A stretch of DNA of 64,000 nt from a bacterium (lineage in GTDB: Bacteria; Krumholzibacteriota; Krumholzibacteriia; LZORAL124-64-63), in assembly GCA_016703265.1 (NCBI GenBank), contig JADJCK010000003.1, positions 248,001 to 312,000 on the forward strand. Direction: 5' to 3'. Positions 1 through 7,978 of this stretch are shown piece after piece; the first letter of the stretch is position 1; each line of letters starts with the position of its first letter. A model generated the notes under the pieces. It searched no databases. It was given only the letters and a program-made list of their open reading frames with translations, and had not been told where the DNA came from. The translations under genes and the position numbers were made by a program.

Positions 1-53
1 GCGAAGCGTCCGAGCGGTCCCCGGACGGCCCGTGGCTCGAATTCCTGCCCTGA
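1..53 (+). CDS. C-terminal end of an upstream gene (partial)
   Basis: Reading from base 3, sixteen sense codons run to a TGA at 51-53, ending in the residues PWLEFLP. This fits the tail of a gene entering from the left and leaves an 86-base gap before the HDOD gene. The fragment is too short for any family assignment; one other plus frame is also open here, so the reading is tentative. Confidence 0.3.
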   Translation, partial: EASERSPDGPWLEFLP

Positions 54-139
54 TCGCGGCTGCGCAATTTGTCTCAACCCCTACGCGACTGCGTCGATAT
101 CCACGGCGAACCCTGTAAAGGGCCCTTTCGCCCAATGGA

Positions 140-1030
140 GTGTCGGCCGTGGCCGTGTTCCTGAACAAGTCGCTGATGGATGTCCACCCGCGCGAGCTCG
201 CGGGCATGGTCAAGGACATCCCGACGCTGCCGGTCATTTACCAGCAGCTGTTCCAGGCCATGCAGGATCCCGACTTCTCGGTGCCGCAGGTCTCGGACCT
301 CATTGCGCAGGACCAGGCGCTGTCGACGAAGATCCTCCATCTCGTCAACTCGGCTTTCTACGGCTACAGCAAGCAGATCCAGACGATCAGTCGCGCCGTG
401 GTCATCCTCGGCTTCCGGGCTGTGCGCAGCGCGGCGCTGGCCATCAGCGTCTTCGACTACTTCAAGGACGAGGGCGAGAGCAGCGGCGTGAACATGCAGG
501 ACTTCTGGGTCCACTCGATCGCCGTGGCGACGACCTGCAAGGTGCTGGCCGAGGAAGCCAAGCTGCCGAACCAGGAGGAGGCGTTCGTCGTCGGCCTGCT
601 GCACGACGTGGGCAAGCTGATCGAGAAGCGCTACTTCGCCAACGATTTCGAGGACCTCTGCCGCGCCGCCCAGGAACAGCACCTGACATGGTTCGGCGGC
701 GAGCAGCTGCTGTTCCAGATCAACCACGCCACCATCGGCAAGGCCGTGTTCCGCGCCTGGGACTTCCCCTCGACCGTCGTCGACGCGATCCACTACCACC
801 ACGAGCCCGAGAAGGCCGGCACGGTGCCGCAGATGGCGGCGCTGGTGCACGTGGCCGACTACGTCGCGTACGAGATGCGCATGGGTTCGCCGGGCGCATA
901 CCCGCCGTCCATCTGCTCGCCGGCGGCGCTCAAGGTCGTGGGCCTGACACTGGCGCAGACGGCCGAACTGCACGAGCGGATCCGCGAGGAGATGCAATCC
1001 GCGCTGCAGATCCTCAAGCTGGTCGAATAG
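140..1030 (+). CDS. HDOD-domain signalling protein
   Basis: A 296-residue protein starting at GTG 140. Residues about 20-220 form an HDOD domain: the LPTLPVIYQQL entry helix, the LVNSAFYG segment and an HDVGKL stretch that keeps the HD pair. HDOD proteins are HD-GYP relatives that usually lack phosphodiesterase activity and act as scaffolds in two-component, c-di-GMP or stress signalling. No receiver, GGDEF or EAL domain is attached, so this is a stand-alone cytoplasmic HDOD protein. There is no clear Shine-Dalgarno site before the GTG, so the start is moderately certain. Its partner cannot be told from the neighbours, which are a DNA-processing pair in the same direction 120 bases downstream. 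Confidence 0.85.
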   Translation: MSAVAVFLNKSLMDVHPRELAGMVKDIPTLPVIYQQLFQAMQDPDFSVPQVSDLIAQDQALSTKILHLVNSAFYGYSKQIQTISRAVVILGFRAVRSAALAISVFDYFKDEGESSGVNMQDFWVHSIAVATTCKVLAEEAKLPNQEEAFVVGLLHDVGKLIEKRYFANDFEDLCRAAQEQHLTWFGGEQLLFQINHATIGKAVFRAWDFPSTVVDAIHYHHEPEKAGTVPQMAALVHVADYVAYEMRMGSPGAYPPSICSPAALKVVGLTLAQTAELHERIREEMQSALQILKLVE

Positions 1031-1114
1031 ACCCTCCGGATAGACCCGTCGAATAGCCCCTCCAGCCGGACTTTACTTGCCGCCGCACCCGCCCCATACT
1101 GGCCGTTCCGGGTC

Positions 1115-1137
1115 GGCGCGCCTGTCTGCGGCGCGCC
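1115..1137 (+). promoter_or_regulatory. Perfect GC hairpin in the leader of the yhaO-like gene
   Basis: The arm GGCGCGCC at 1115-1122 and the identical palindromic octamer at 1130-1137 flank a 7-base loop. The hairpin ends 13 bases before the GTG of the phosphoesterase gene and has no T-tract, so it is more likely a leader structure or weak attenuator than a terminator. Function is inferred only from position. Confidence 0.4.
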
Positions 1138-1150
1138 CGTTCCATCCCCG

Positions 1151-2506
1151 GTGGGGGTCTCCTTGGCCGAGCGCGACACCACCATCCTCTTCGTCGGCGA
1201 CATGCACCTCGGTCGCCTGCCGGCGCGTGTGCCCGTCGAGGTGATGGGCGGCCGGTTGCCCCCGCTGTCGGATCTCGGGCCCGGTGCCGCGTGGTTGCGC
1301 ACGGCCGGGCAGGCCGTCCGCCTGGGCGTCGATGCGGTGGCCTTGGCCGGCGATGTCGTGCACGGGGCCAATGACCTGTTCGAGGGCGCGAACGAACTGG
1401 CGAAGGGACTCGAGATCCTGGCCGCCGCGCGCATTCCCGTGGTGGCGGTGGCCGGCAACCACGACACGCGCGTGCTGCCCGACCTGGCCCGGCGCGGCGG
1501 CATCACGCTGCTGGGTGCGGGCGGCACCTGGAGCGCGCTCGACCTGGCGCCGGCCGGACGCGCGCCCGTGCGCCTGGTGGGCTGGTCGTTCCCGGCCCCG
1601 CACTGGGAAGCGAGTCCGCTGCAGACGCCGCCGCCGCCTGCGGCGCCGGGCCTGGTGACGCTGGGCCTGCTGCACGGCGACCTGGACGTGCCCGGCAGCC
1701 GTTACGCCCCCGTTGCCGGCGCCGGACTCACGGCGACCGGCTACACCGCCTGGCTGCTCGGCCACGTGCACCGTCCGGACGAGCCGCCCGTCGACGGCCG
1801 CCCCTTCTACCTCGGTTCGCTCACCGGCCTGGATCCGACCGAGACCGGCCGCCACGGCCCGGTGCTGGCACGGATCGGCGGCGACGGCCGCCTTGAACTG
1901 CAGCGGCTGCCGCTGGCGCCGCTCGCCTGGCTGGCAGCGACACTGGATGTGGGCGCGGCGGAGGCGCCGGCCCGTGACCTGCCCACGCTGGTGCGCGGCG
2001 CCATGGAAGACGCCGTACTGTCCATGCCGGGCGGTCCCGGCGAGGCGTTGGCGGTGGGCGTGCGCCTGACCCTGCGCGGCGCAGTCGCCGAGCCGGCGAC
2101 GGTGCGCCGGGCTGCCGCCGTGCTGGTCGATGGTCCGGACGCCTGCCTGAGCGTCGGCAGCACGACCTGCTTCCTGGAGAAGCTCGAAGTCGACGTGCAG
2201 GAGCGGTTGGACCTGGCCTCGCTGGCCGGGACTGCCGACCCGGTGGGCCTGCTCGCGCGGCGCATCCTGGCCCTGGAAGGCGCCCCGGTGGTACCGGGCG
2301 TGGCCGACCCCGCTGCCTGGCGTGCGGCGATGCTGCGCGAGGCGCGCGGGCGACTGGCCGACATCGATGCGCAACCGTCGTTCTCCCCGCTCGACGCCGA
2401 CAGCGACGATGCGACCGTCAGTCGCGAGATCCTTGCCGCCGCGCGCGCGGTGCTGGAGCACCTGCGCGCGTCGAAGGGAGGCGATCGTGCGCCTGACCCG
2501 GCTTGA
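1151..2506 (+). CDS. YhaO/SbcD-like metallophosphoesterase
   Basis: A 451-residue calcineurin-like phosphoesterase with the metal-binding series of the SbcD/Mre11 family in order: GDMHLGR near residue 17, GDVVHGAND, GNHDTR, LLHGDLD and GHVHRPD. The C-terminal half (about 250 onward) is a capping region like that of SbcD proteins. In SbcCD-type complexes this subunit is the Mn-dependent nuclease. Here it overlaps the next gene, an SMC-like ATPase with mid-protein membrane segments, by 20 bases; that pairing matches Bacillus YhaO-YhaN better than classical SbcD-SbcC. GTG 1151 has no Shine-Dalgarno; TTG 1163 follows a GGTGGGGG stretch by 5 bases and is a good alternative start. Confidence 0.85.
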   Translation: MGVSLAERDTTILFVGDMHLGRLPARVPVEVMGGRLPPLSDLGPGAAWLRTAGQAVRLGVDAVALAGDVVHGANDLFEGANELAKGLEILAAARIPVVAVAGNHDTRVLPDLARRGGITLLGAGGTWSALDLAPAGRAPVRLVGWSFPAPHWEASPLQTPPPPAAPGLVTLGLLHGDLDVPGSRYAPVAGAGLTATGYTAWLLGHVHRPDEPPVDGRPFYLGSLTGLDPTETGRHGPVLARIGGDGRLELQRLPLAPLAWLAATLDVGAAEAPARDLPTLVRGAMEDAVLSMPGGPGEALAVGVRLTLRGAVAEPATVRRAAAVLVDGPDACLSVGSTTCFLEKLEVDVQERLDLASLAGTADPVGLLARRILALEGAPVVPGVADPAAWRAAMLREARGRLADIDAQPSFSPLDADSDDATVSREILAAARAVLEHLRASKGGDRAPDPA

Positions 2507-5500
2507 CATCGAGAGCCTGCCCGGACTGGACGGCCGCTTCACCCTGGAGCCGGCGCCCGGCATCAACGTGGTGGTCGGCCCCAATGCCTCGGGCAAGAGC
2601 TCGCTGGCGCGCGCCGTGCACGGACTGCTCTGGCCGAAGAACACGCCGGGCGCTGCCCGACAGTTCCTCGCCGCGACTTTTGTCGACACCGGCGGTGAGC
2701 GTGTCGCCGTGCGTCGGCCGGACGGCGCTTTCGAGTGGCTGCGCGGCGGCCAGCCGACAGCGGCGCCAAGGCTGCCGGACGACCACCTGCGCAGCCGCTA
2801 CGAACTGGGGCTGACGGACCTGGTCGAACAACGCGGCCCCGGACGCGACCGTGCGTTTGCCGCCGAGATCCGCCGCCAGATGACCGGCGGCGTGGACCTG
2901 GACCTGGCCGGCAATGACCTGTTCCGCTCGTCCGCTGCGCTGGCGAGCCGGCGCCTGAAGGAGTGGCGCCAGGCGGCACTGGTGCGCGACGAACAGGAAC
3001 GCCACCAGCGCGACCTTCACGAGCGTCAACGCGGACTCGACGCCTGGCGCACGGAACTGGCCGCCACCGCCGCCCAGGGGCGCGACGCCGAGGCGCTGCG
3101 CGCGGCCCTGGCGGTCCTGGATGCGCGCGACATTCTGGCGACGGCAACCGCGCAAATGACGGCCTTTCCACCGGCGCTGGCGGCGTTCCGTCCGGAGGAT
3201 CCGCAGGCACACCAGTCAGCGTTGCAGCGGCTGGCCGAGGCCGAGGCCGAACTGGCGGCCTGCACCCGTCGCCTCAATGAGGCAGTGGCACGTCGTGAAG
3301 CCCTGGGGCCGGTGCCGCCGTTCCCCCCGGCTGTCGACAGCCTGCTCGACGCCTGGCGGCAGGCGGCCGGTTGGCTGGAATCGTCTGCGGTCGACCTGGC
3401 GGGCGCGCACAGCCAGCGCGAGGACGCGGCCGCCAGGCTGCGGGGCGCGGCTGACGAGGGCCCATCTGCGGCCGGCAGCCCGGATCGCGAGTCGCTGGCC
3501 AGGCTGGCCCGGCTGTTCGTCGATGCGGAAGAAGCCCGGGCACGCCTGAACGCGGCGGACGCGCTGCTGAGCGAGCGGTTGCTCGCCGACGGCAGGAGCG
3601 GCTCACCCCAAGGCTCCGCCTCGAACACGGGCGCGACACCTGACTCTGGTGCCACCACGGCCACCGACACCGCTTCCGCCGTCGCGGCCCTCGAATCGTG
3701 GTTGGTTTCAAGGCCGGCGTCCCTTTGGTGGCCGCTGGCCGCGGTCGTCGCCGGCGCCGCACTGCTGACCGCTGCGGCGCTGGCGCGTGCGGGCGGCATC
3801 GCTCCCTTGCCCCTGCTCGTGGGCATGGTCCTGATCGCGGCCGGGACCGTGGGCACCGCGGGCGCCCTGCGTGCGCGCACCCGGCACTCCCGGCGCACCG
3901 ACGCGGCGCGACACGCATTGACCGCCGCCGGCATGGTCGAAGCCGAGCGTGCGGTCGCCGCCTCCGACACCGTCGCCGCCCTGGCCGCGCGAGACCGACT
4001 GAAGGAAGCGGGAACGCGACGTGAACTCGTGGCGGCCTGGCGCGACAGGCTGTTGGCCGAGCGCGAGCGCGCCCACGCCCGCCTGCGGGAACTCGAAACC
4101 GAAGCGACGAAGCTCAGGCACGAGTGCGGCCTTGGCGCTGAACTGAGCGGACGCGGCGTGCTGCACGATGCCGAGGCAGCCGCGCGCCTGCGCGAAGCCG
4201 ATGGCAACGTTGCGCGCGCCATGGCCGAACACGCCAAACGCGCAACCAACGAAGCCGAGCGCGCCCTGCGCGTGCAGGAAGTACTGGCCGCGGCGGGCGA
4301 GCAGTCGGCGGCCGACCCGGCAGCGGCCGCCGCCATCGTGCGCCGCTGGCAGCAACGGCTCGACGACCAGGCGAGCGTTGATCGCACCGTGGAAGGGTTG
4401 CGCGAGCAACTGGCCGAGGCCATGCGGCGACGCGGATCAGCTGCCGACGATCTGGTGCGCCTGCGCGCGAGATTGGGCATGGCTGCCGATGGCAGCGGTG
4501 ACGCCGAGCTGGCGGCACTCGCGGGTGCTCATGCCGGCTGGCTGCAGGCCGTCGCCGCGCGCGACACGGCCCGGGCGTCGCTGGCTGCGCGGACCGAGGC
4601 AGCCGATCCCGCGCTGCTGGCCCATCCGCGCGAAGCGCTGCAGGCACGCCTCGACGCCGCGGGTGATGCCCCCGCGCGCGAGCGTGAGCTCTTGCAGCGC
4701 ATCACCGCGCTCGAGACCGAGCTCGCCGCAACCGGCGCCGAACGACGACTCGAAGTGGCACTGTCGAACCTCGAGCGCGCAAGAGATAAGCTCGCCGAGG
4801 AACACGTTACCGCACGTCGCGCCGCGCTGGCCGACTGGTTGCTGGCCGGCCTGCGCACCGAAGAGGCTTCGACGGCGCGACCGGTCGTGCTCGAGAACGC
4901 GACAGCACTGTTGCGGCGCTTCACGCAGGGTCGCCATCGCCTCGAAGTGACGTCCGGGCAGGGAGGTGAGCCGACGTTTGCCGCCGTCGATGAGACGCTG
5001 GGCCGTCGACAGTCGCTGGCCGAGCTCTCCGACGGCACGCGCGTGCAGCTCCTGCTGGCCGTGCGGCTGGCGTTCATCACCGCGATGGAGGACGACGAGC
5101 CGCTTCCCCTGTTCCTGGACGAAGCGCTGACCAGTACCGACCCCGGGCGTTTCGCCGCCGTGGCCGCCGCGCTGGGCGAACTGGCTCGCGAACAGGGCCG
5201 ACAGGTCTTCTACCTGACCAGCCAGCCCGGCGATGCGGCGGCCTGGGACCGCGCTCTCGTGGAGCGTGGACTGCCGCCGGCAAAGCTCATCGACCTGGCC
5301 AGGGCGCGACGCCTGGCTGGTGCGGCAACGACCGCGCAACTGGCGCCGCCGCCGCCTGCCGACCTGCCAGTTCCGGGGCCCGGGCCCGAAGGCCTGGCGG
5401 CGTGGCGCCGCGAGATCGGCGTGCCGCCGTTCGACCCGCGACACGAAGCCGGCGCCCAGCACATCGACTGGCTCCTCGTCGACGACGGCCCGTTGCTGCA

Positions 5501-6026
5501 TCGACTGGTGGTGAGCGGCGCCGCCCGGGTGGGCCCGCTGCTGGCCGCTGCCGACGACCTGATCGACGCCGGCGTACTCGACGAGGCGACGGCAACGCGG
5601 CTGCGCGAACGGGCGCGGGCCATGGCCTCTTTTCTCGCGCACTGGCGCGTGGGGCGTGGGCACGCAGTCACGCCGACCGACATCGACAACTCGAAAGCGG
5701 TGACGACAGCGATGCGCGGCCCCGTGCTGGAACTGCTCGAACGTGTAAATGGCGATGCCGTGGCGTTCGCCGCCCAGCTCGCGGACGTCAAGCGGCTCCA
5801 GGAGCGGAAGGCGGAACAACTGCTCCAGCACCTGCGCGAGACCGGCGCCCTGGACGAACGGGCGACGTTCGACCGCGAGGCGGTGCTGGTGCGGGTGCTG
5901 GGTGACCTGGGCAGGACGGTTGAACCGGGCAGGACGGGTGATCCGACGCAGGCTCGTCTCAACGTGGCCGAGATCCGCGCCTGCGTGGCGCGCTGGTGGG
6001 AAGCCGCCTCGGCGGCGAAGGGCTAG
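2487..6026 (+). CDS. YhaN/SbcC-like AAA ATPase with membrane segments and a C-terminal extension
   Basis: An 1179-residue SMC/SbcC-type ATPase. GTG 2487 is chosen because a GGGAGG lies 5 bases upstream and the Walker A loop GPNASGKS then falls at residues 31-38. Long Ala/Arg/Glu-rich helices follow. At about 412-434 and 440-460 there are two hydrophobic segments, as in Bacillus YhaN, in place of a zinc hook; no CxxC hook is present. The ABC-like signature LSDGTRVQLLLA and the Walker B LPLFLDEALTSTD (about 873-885) close the ATPase. Roughly 230 further residues after about 950 have no match I recognise. The gene overlaps the phosphoesterase by 20 bases, so the two are surely co-translated. The likely role is a membrane-tethered, ATP-driven DNA-end processing complex; that is inference from the family. 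Confidence 0.85.
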   Translation: MRLTRLDIESLPGLDGRFTLEPAPGINVVVGPNASGKSSLARAVHGLLWPKNTPGAARQFLAATFVDTGGERVAVRRPDGAFEWLRGGQPTAAPRLPDDHLRSRYELGLTDLVEQRGPGRDRAFAAEIRRQMTGGVDLDLAGNDLFRSSAALASRRLKEWRQAALVRDEQERHQRDLHERQRGLDAWRTELAATAAQGRDAEALRAALAVLDARDILATATAQMTAFPPALAAFRPEDPQAHQSALQRLAEAEAELAACTRRLNEAVARREALGPVPPFPPAVDSLLDAWRQAAGWLESSAVDLAGAHSQREDAAARLRGAADEGPSAAGSPDRESLARLARLFVDAEEARARLNAADALLSERLLADGRSGSPQGSASNTGATPDSGATTATDTASAVAALESWLVSRPASLWWPLAAVVAGAALLTAAALARAGGIAPLPLLVGMVLIAAGTVGTAGALRARTRHSRRTDAARHALTAAGMVEAERAVAASDTVAALAARDRLKEAGTRRELVAAWRDRLLAERERAHARLRELETEATKLRHECGLGAELSGRGVLHDAEAAARLREADGNVARAMAEHAKRATNEAERALRVQEVLAAAGEQSAADPAAAAAIVRRWQQRLDDQASVDRTVEGLREQLAEAMRRRGSAADDLVRLRARLGMAADGSGDAELAALAGAHAGWLQAVAARDTARASLAARTEAADPALLAHPREALQARLDAAGDAPARERELLQRITALETELAATGAERRLEVALSNLERARDKLAEEHVTARRAALADWLLAGLRTEEASTARPVVLENATALLRRFTQGRHRLEVTSGQGGEPTFAAVDETLGRRQSLAELSDGTRVQLLLAVRLAFITAMEDDEPLPLFLDEALTSTDPGRFAAVAAALGELAREQGRQVFYLTSQPGDAAAWDRALVERGLPPAKLIDLARARRLAGAATTAQLAPPPPADLPVPGPGPEGLAAWRREIGVPPFDPRHEAGAQHIDWLLVDDGPLLHRLVVSGAARVGPLLAAADDLIDAGVLDEATATRLRERARAMASFLAHWRVGRGHAVTPTDIDNSKAVTTAMRGPVLELLERVNGDAVAFAAQLADVKRLQERKAEQLLQHLRETGALDERATFDREAVLVRVLGDLGRTVEPGRTGDPTQARLNVAEIRACVARWWEAASAAKG

Positions 6027-6055
6027 CGCATCAAACGCATGCAGCCGTCGACGGC

Positions 6056-6391
6056 TCAGTCGCCGCCGCGCCGGATCAGGTCGGACAGCCCCACATGCGC
6101 CTCGAGCCGCTCCAGCAGGATCTGCCGCGTGAGCGAACAGGCCTCCGAGATCTTCGTCGAGCGCAGGCTGTAGTAGACGTTGATGCCGTCCTTGCGGGTG
6201 GCCACGACGCCGGCCTGCCGGAGCACGGCCAGGTGCTGCGACGTGTTCGCCTTCGGGATCTCCAGCAGTTCGGCCAGTTCATTGACCGAGATCTCGCTGT
6301 GTTCCTTGAGGATCTCGAGGATCTCGAGACGCTTCGGGTTCGCCAGGGTCTTGCAGAGTTCGGCCTGGAGTTCAAATAGCTTGCGATCCAT
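6056..6391 (-). CDS. ArsR-family winged-helix repressor
   Basis: A 111-residue ArsR/SmtB-type regulator. Its core is LCKTLANPKRLEILEIL, then the recognition helix ending in ANTSQHLAVLRQAG and a wing with RKDGINVYYSL. No paired Cys/His sensor site is visible, so the ligand is unknown. ATG 6391 is preferred because AAGGGG lies just upstream; a GTG at 6424 would add 11 basic residues. It is transcribed away from ispH and towards the end of the yhaN-like gene, with no gene downstream on its strand. A candidate promoter lies at 6482-6510. Its targets cannot be read from position, though autoregulation is usual in the family. Confidence 0.85.
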   Translation of the reverse strand: MDRKLFELQAELCKTLANPKRLEILEILKEHSEISVNELAELLEIPKANTSQHLAVLRQAGVVATRKDGINVYYSLRSTKISEACSLTRQILLERLEAHVGLSDLIRRGGD

Positions 6392-6481
6392 GCGCCCCTT
6401 CGCCTTCCGCCGCCTTGCCGGCACGCGCGCAACTGCAGCCGGCCCGGCCGGATCCGGCCCGGTCCATTGGCTGCTAACATG

Positions 6482-6510
6482 AATATATATCGCGCACAGC
6501 AGTCCGTAAA
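6482..6510 (-). promoter_or_regulatory. Candidate promoter of the ArsR-type gene
   Basis: On the minus strand TTTACG (6510-6505) and TATATT (6487-6482) are separated by exactly 17 bases. The site sits in a strongly AT-rich patch (ATATATAT) in otherwise GC-rich DNA, between the ispH stop and the regulator. The predicted transcript would have a leader of about 85 bases before ATG 6391. Confidence 0.55.
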
Positions 6511-6523
6511 CCCGGCGACCGGA

Positions 6524-7477
6524 TCAGTTCCGGCGCGGTGCCTGAAGCTCGGGGGGCAGCTGGAAGCGCACATTTTCCTGCATCGCCAGCACCGGCTCCT
6601 CGGCCCAGCCGGCCGCCGTCAATTCCCGGACCACCGCCTGCACCAGGTGCTCGGGCGCCGAGGCGCCGGCCGTCAGCCCGATCACGGCAACGTCGGCCAG
6701 CGAGGCCAGGTCGAGGTCGGCGGGTCCGTCGATCAGCGTGGCGGGCACGCCCAGGTTGATCGCCACCTCGCACAGGCGCCGGCTGTTGCTGCTGTTCGTC
6801 GAACCGACGACGAGCAGGTGGCCGATGCCCAGGTCCACGAGGGCCTTCACCGCGTCCTGCCGGTTCTGGGTGGCGTAGCAGATGTCGCTGCGCGCGGGCT
6901 CGACCAGCTGCGGGTAGCGGGCGCGCAGCGCAGCGGCGATCGCGTGCGTCTCGTCGACGCTGAGCGTGGTCTGGGTCGCCAGCGCCAGCGGCGTGCCGTC
7001 GGGAAAGGGCAGCAATGCCACGTCGGCAACGCTCGTCACGAGGGTGATGTGGCCGGGCGCCTCGCCCATGGTGCCCAGCACCTCGTCGTGGCCGGCGTGC
7101 CCGATGAGGATCATGTGACGCCCGTCATCGACGTGGCGCAGCACTTCCTGGTGCACCTTCGTCACGAGCGGGCAGGTGGCGTCGATGGCCTGCAGGCCGC
7201 GGCGTTCGGCATCCTCGCGCACCGTCGGCGCGATACCGTGCGCGCTGAAGACGACCGTGGCGCCGTCGGGCACCTCGTCCAGCTCGTCGACGAAGACAAC
7301 ACCGCGCGCGCGGAAGTCCTCGACCACGGAACGGTTGTGCACGATCTCGCGCCGCACGAACAGCGGCGTGCCGTGCAGTTCGAGCAGGCGGTCGACGACC
7401 TCGATGGCCCTCTCCACGCCGGCGCAGAAGCCACGCGGCTGGACGGTCAACAGGCGGCGCTCGGCAGGTGCGGTCAT
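6524..7477 (-). CDS. ispH: 4-hydroxy-3-methylbut-2-enyl diphosphate reductase
   Basis: A 317-residue IspH/LytB protein, the last enzyme of the MEP isoprenoid pathway, which reduces HMBPP to IPP and DMAPP with a [4Fe-4S] cluster. The three cluster cysteines are present: C18 in RGFCAGV, C102 in ATCPLVTKVH and C200 in ICYATQNRQ. Also present are the HAGHDEVLGTMGE loop with its catalytic acid region and the GSTNSSNSRRL substrate-binding segment. The length is normal. It is a single gene with its own AT-rich upstream region (about 7640-7810) and no isoprenoid neighbours. It shows that this organism uses the MEP route. Confidence 0.97.
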   Translation of the reverse strand: MTAPAERRLLTVQPRGFCAGVERAIEVVDRLLELHGTPLFVRREIVHNRSVVEDFRARGVVFVDELDEVPDGATVVFSAHGIAPTVREDAERRGLQAIDATCPLVTKVHQEVLRHVDDGRHMILIGHAGHDEVLGTMGEAPGHITLVTSVADVALLPFPDGTPLALATQTTLSVDETHAIAAALRARYPQLVEPARSDICYATQNRQDAVKALVDLGIGHLLVVGSTNSSNSRRLCEVAINLGVPATLIDGPADLDLASLADVAVIGLTAGASAPEHLVQAVVRELTAAGWAEEPVLAMQENVRFQLPPELQAPRRN

Positions 7478-7978
7478 CGGATTCGCTTTCGGGGCGGTTG
7501 GGGTGGCGCCTCCGCCGCCCTGCGGGGAAACCCCCGCGGACGACGACCGGGAACGTGGCGCCGCCCAAGATAGGCCCGGCCGGGCGACGTGGAAACGCCC
7601 GGCGTTCCCCGCTCCCGTGCGTCGCCCCGAAGGGCCGCGTGAAGGTCTTGCAAATCACTGTGGATTCAGCCGTAATCGATATTCCGGCGCGATTAATCAT
7701 CGCAAGAACGAGACGATTGAGATCGGGAATCATACCAAATACCAAAATAATCTAAAGATCACCCCAAGATTTCATTGCATTTCTGTTGCGTGGATCATAT
7801 CCTAATTGACAGTCGTGATCAGAACGACACCACCTCGACTCGCGGCCTGTCGGTATCTCCCTCCAATCCCCCACCGGCATGCCGTTGGACCGGCCCCGCT
7901 CTGCGGGGCCGGTTCGCTTTCCGGAGCCCCGATGTCACCTGCCGGACAACAACTTCACAGACGAAGCGGACGGATCCG
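7478..7978. other. Intergenic region with AT-rich promoter patch and GC hairpin
   Basis: This 501-base gap separates ispH from the end of the next minus-strand gene. Bases about 7640-7810 are far more AT-rich than the surroundings and hold TTGCAAAT at 7649-7656, the palindrome GATTAATC near 7692 and a TTGACA near 7806. It is probably the ispH control region, although no single minus-strand promoter stands out. No open frame in the gap looks like a real gene. Confidence 0.5.
7889..7913. terminator. Strong GC hairpin downstream of the GT39-like gene
   Basis: An 11-base perfect stem (ACCGGCCCCGC and its complement) with a 3-base TCT loop. It lies 66 bases past the stop of the minus-strand glycosyltransferase gene. 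There is no T-run on the minus side; TTCGCTTT follows on the plus side, where there is no gene to end. It is a possible 3' end or RNA-stabilising structure. Confidence 0.4.
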
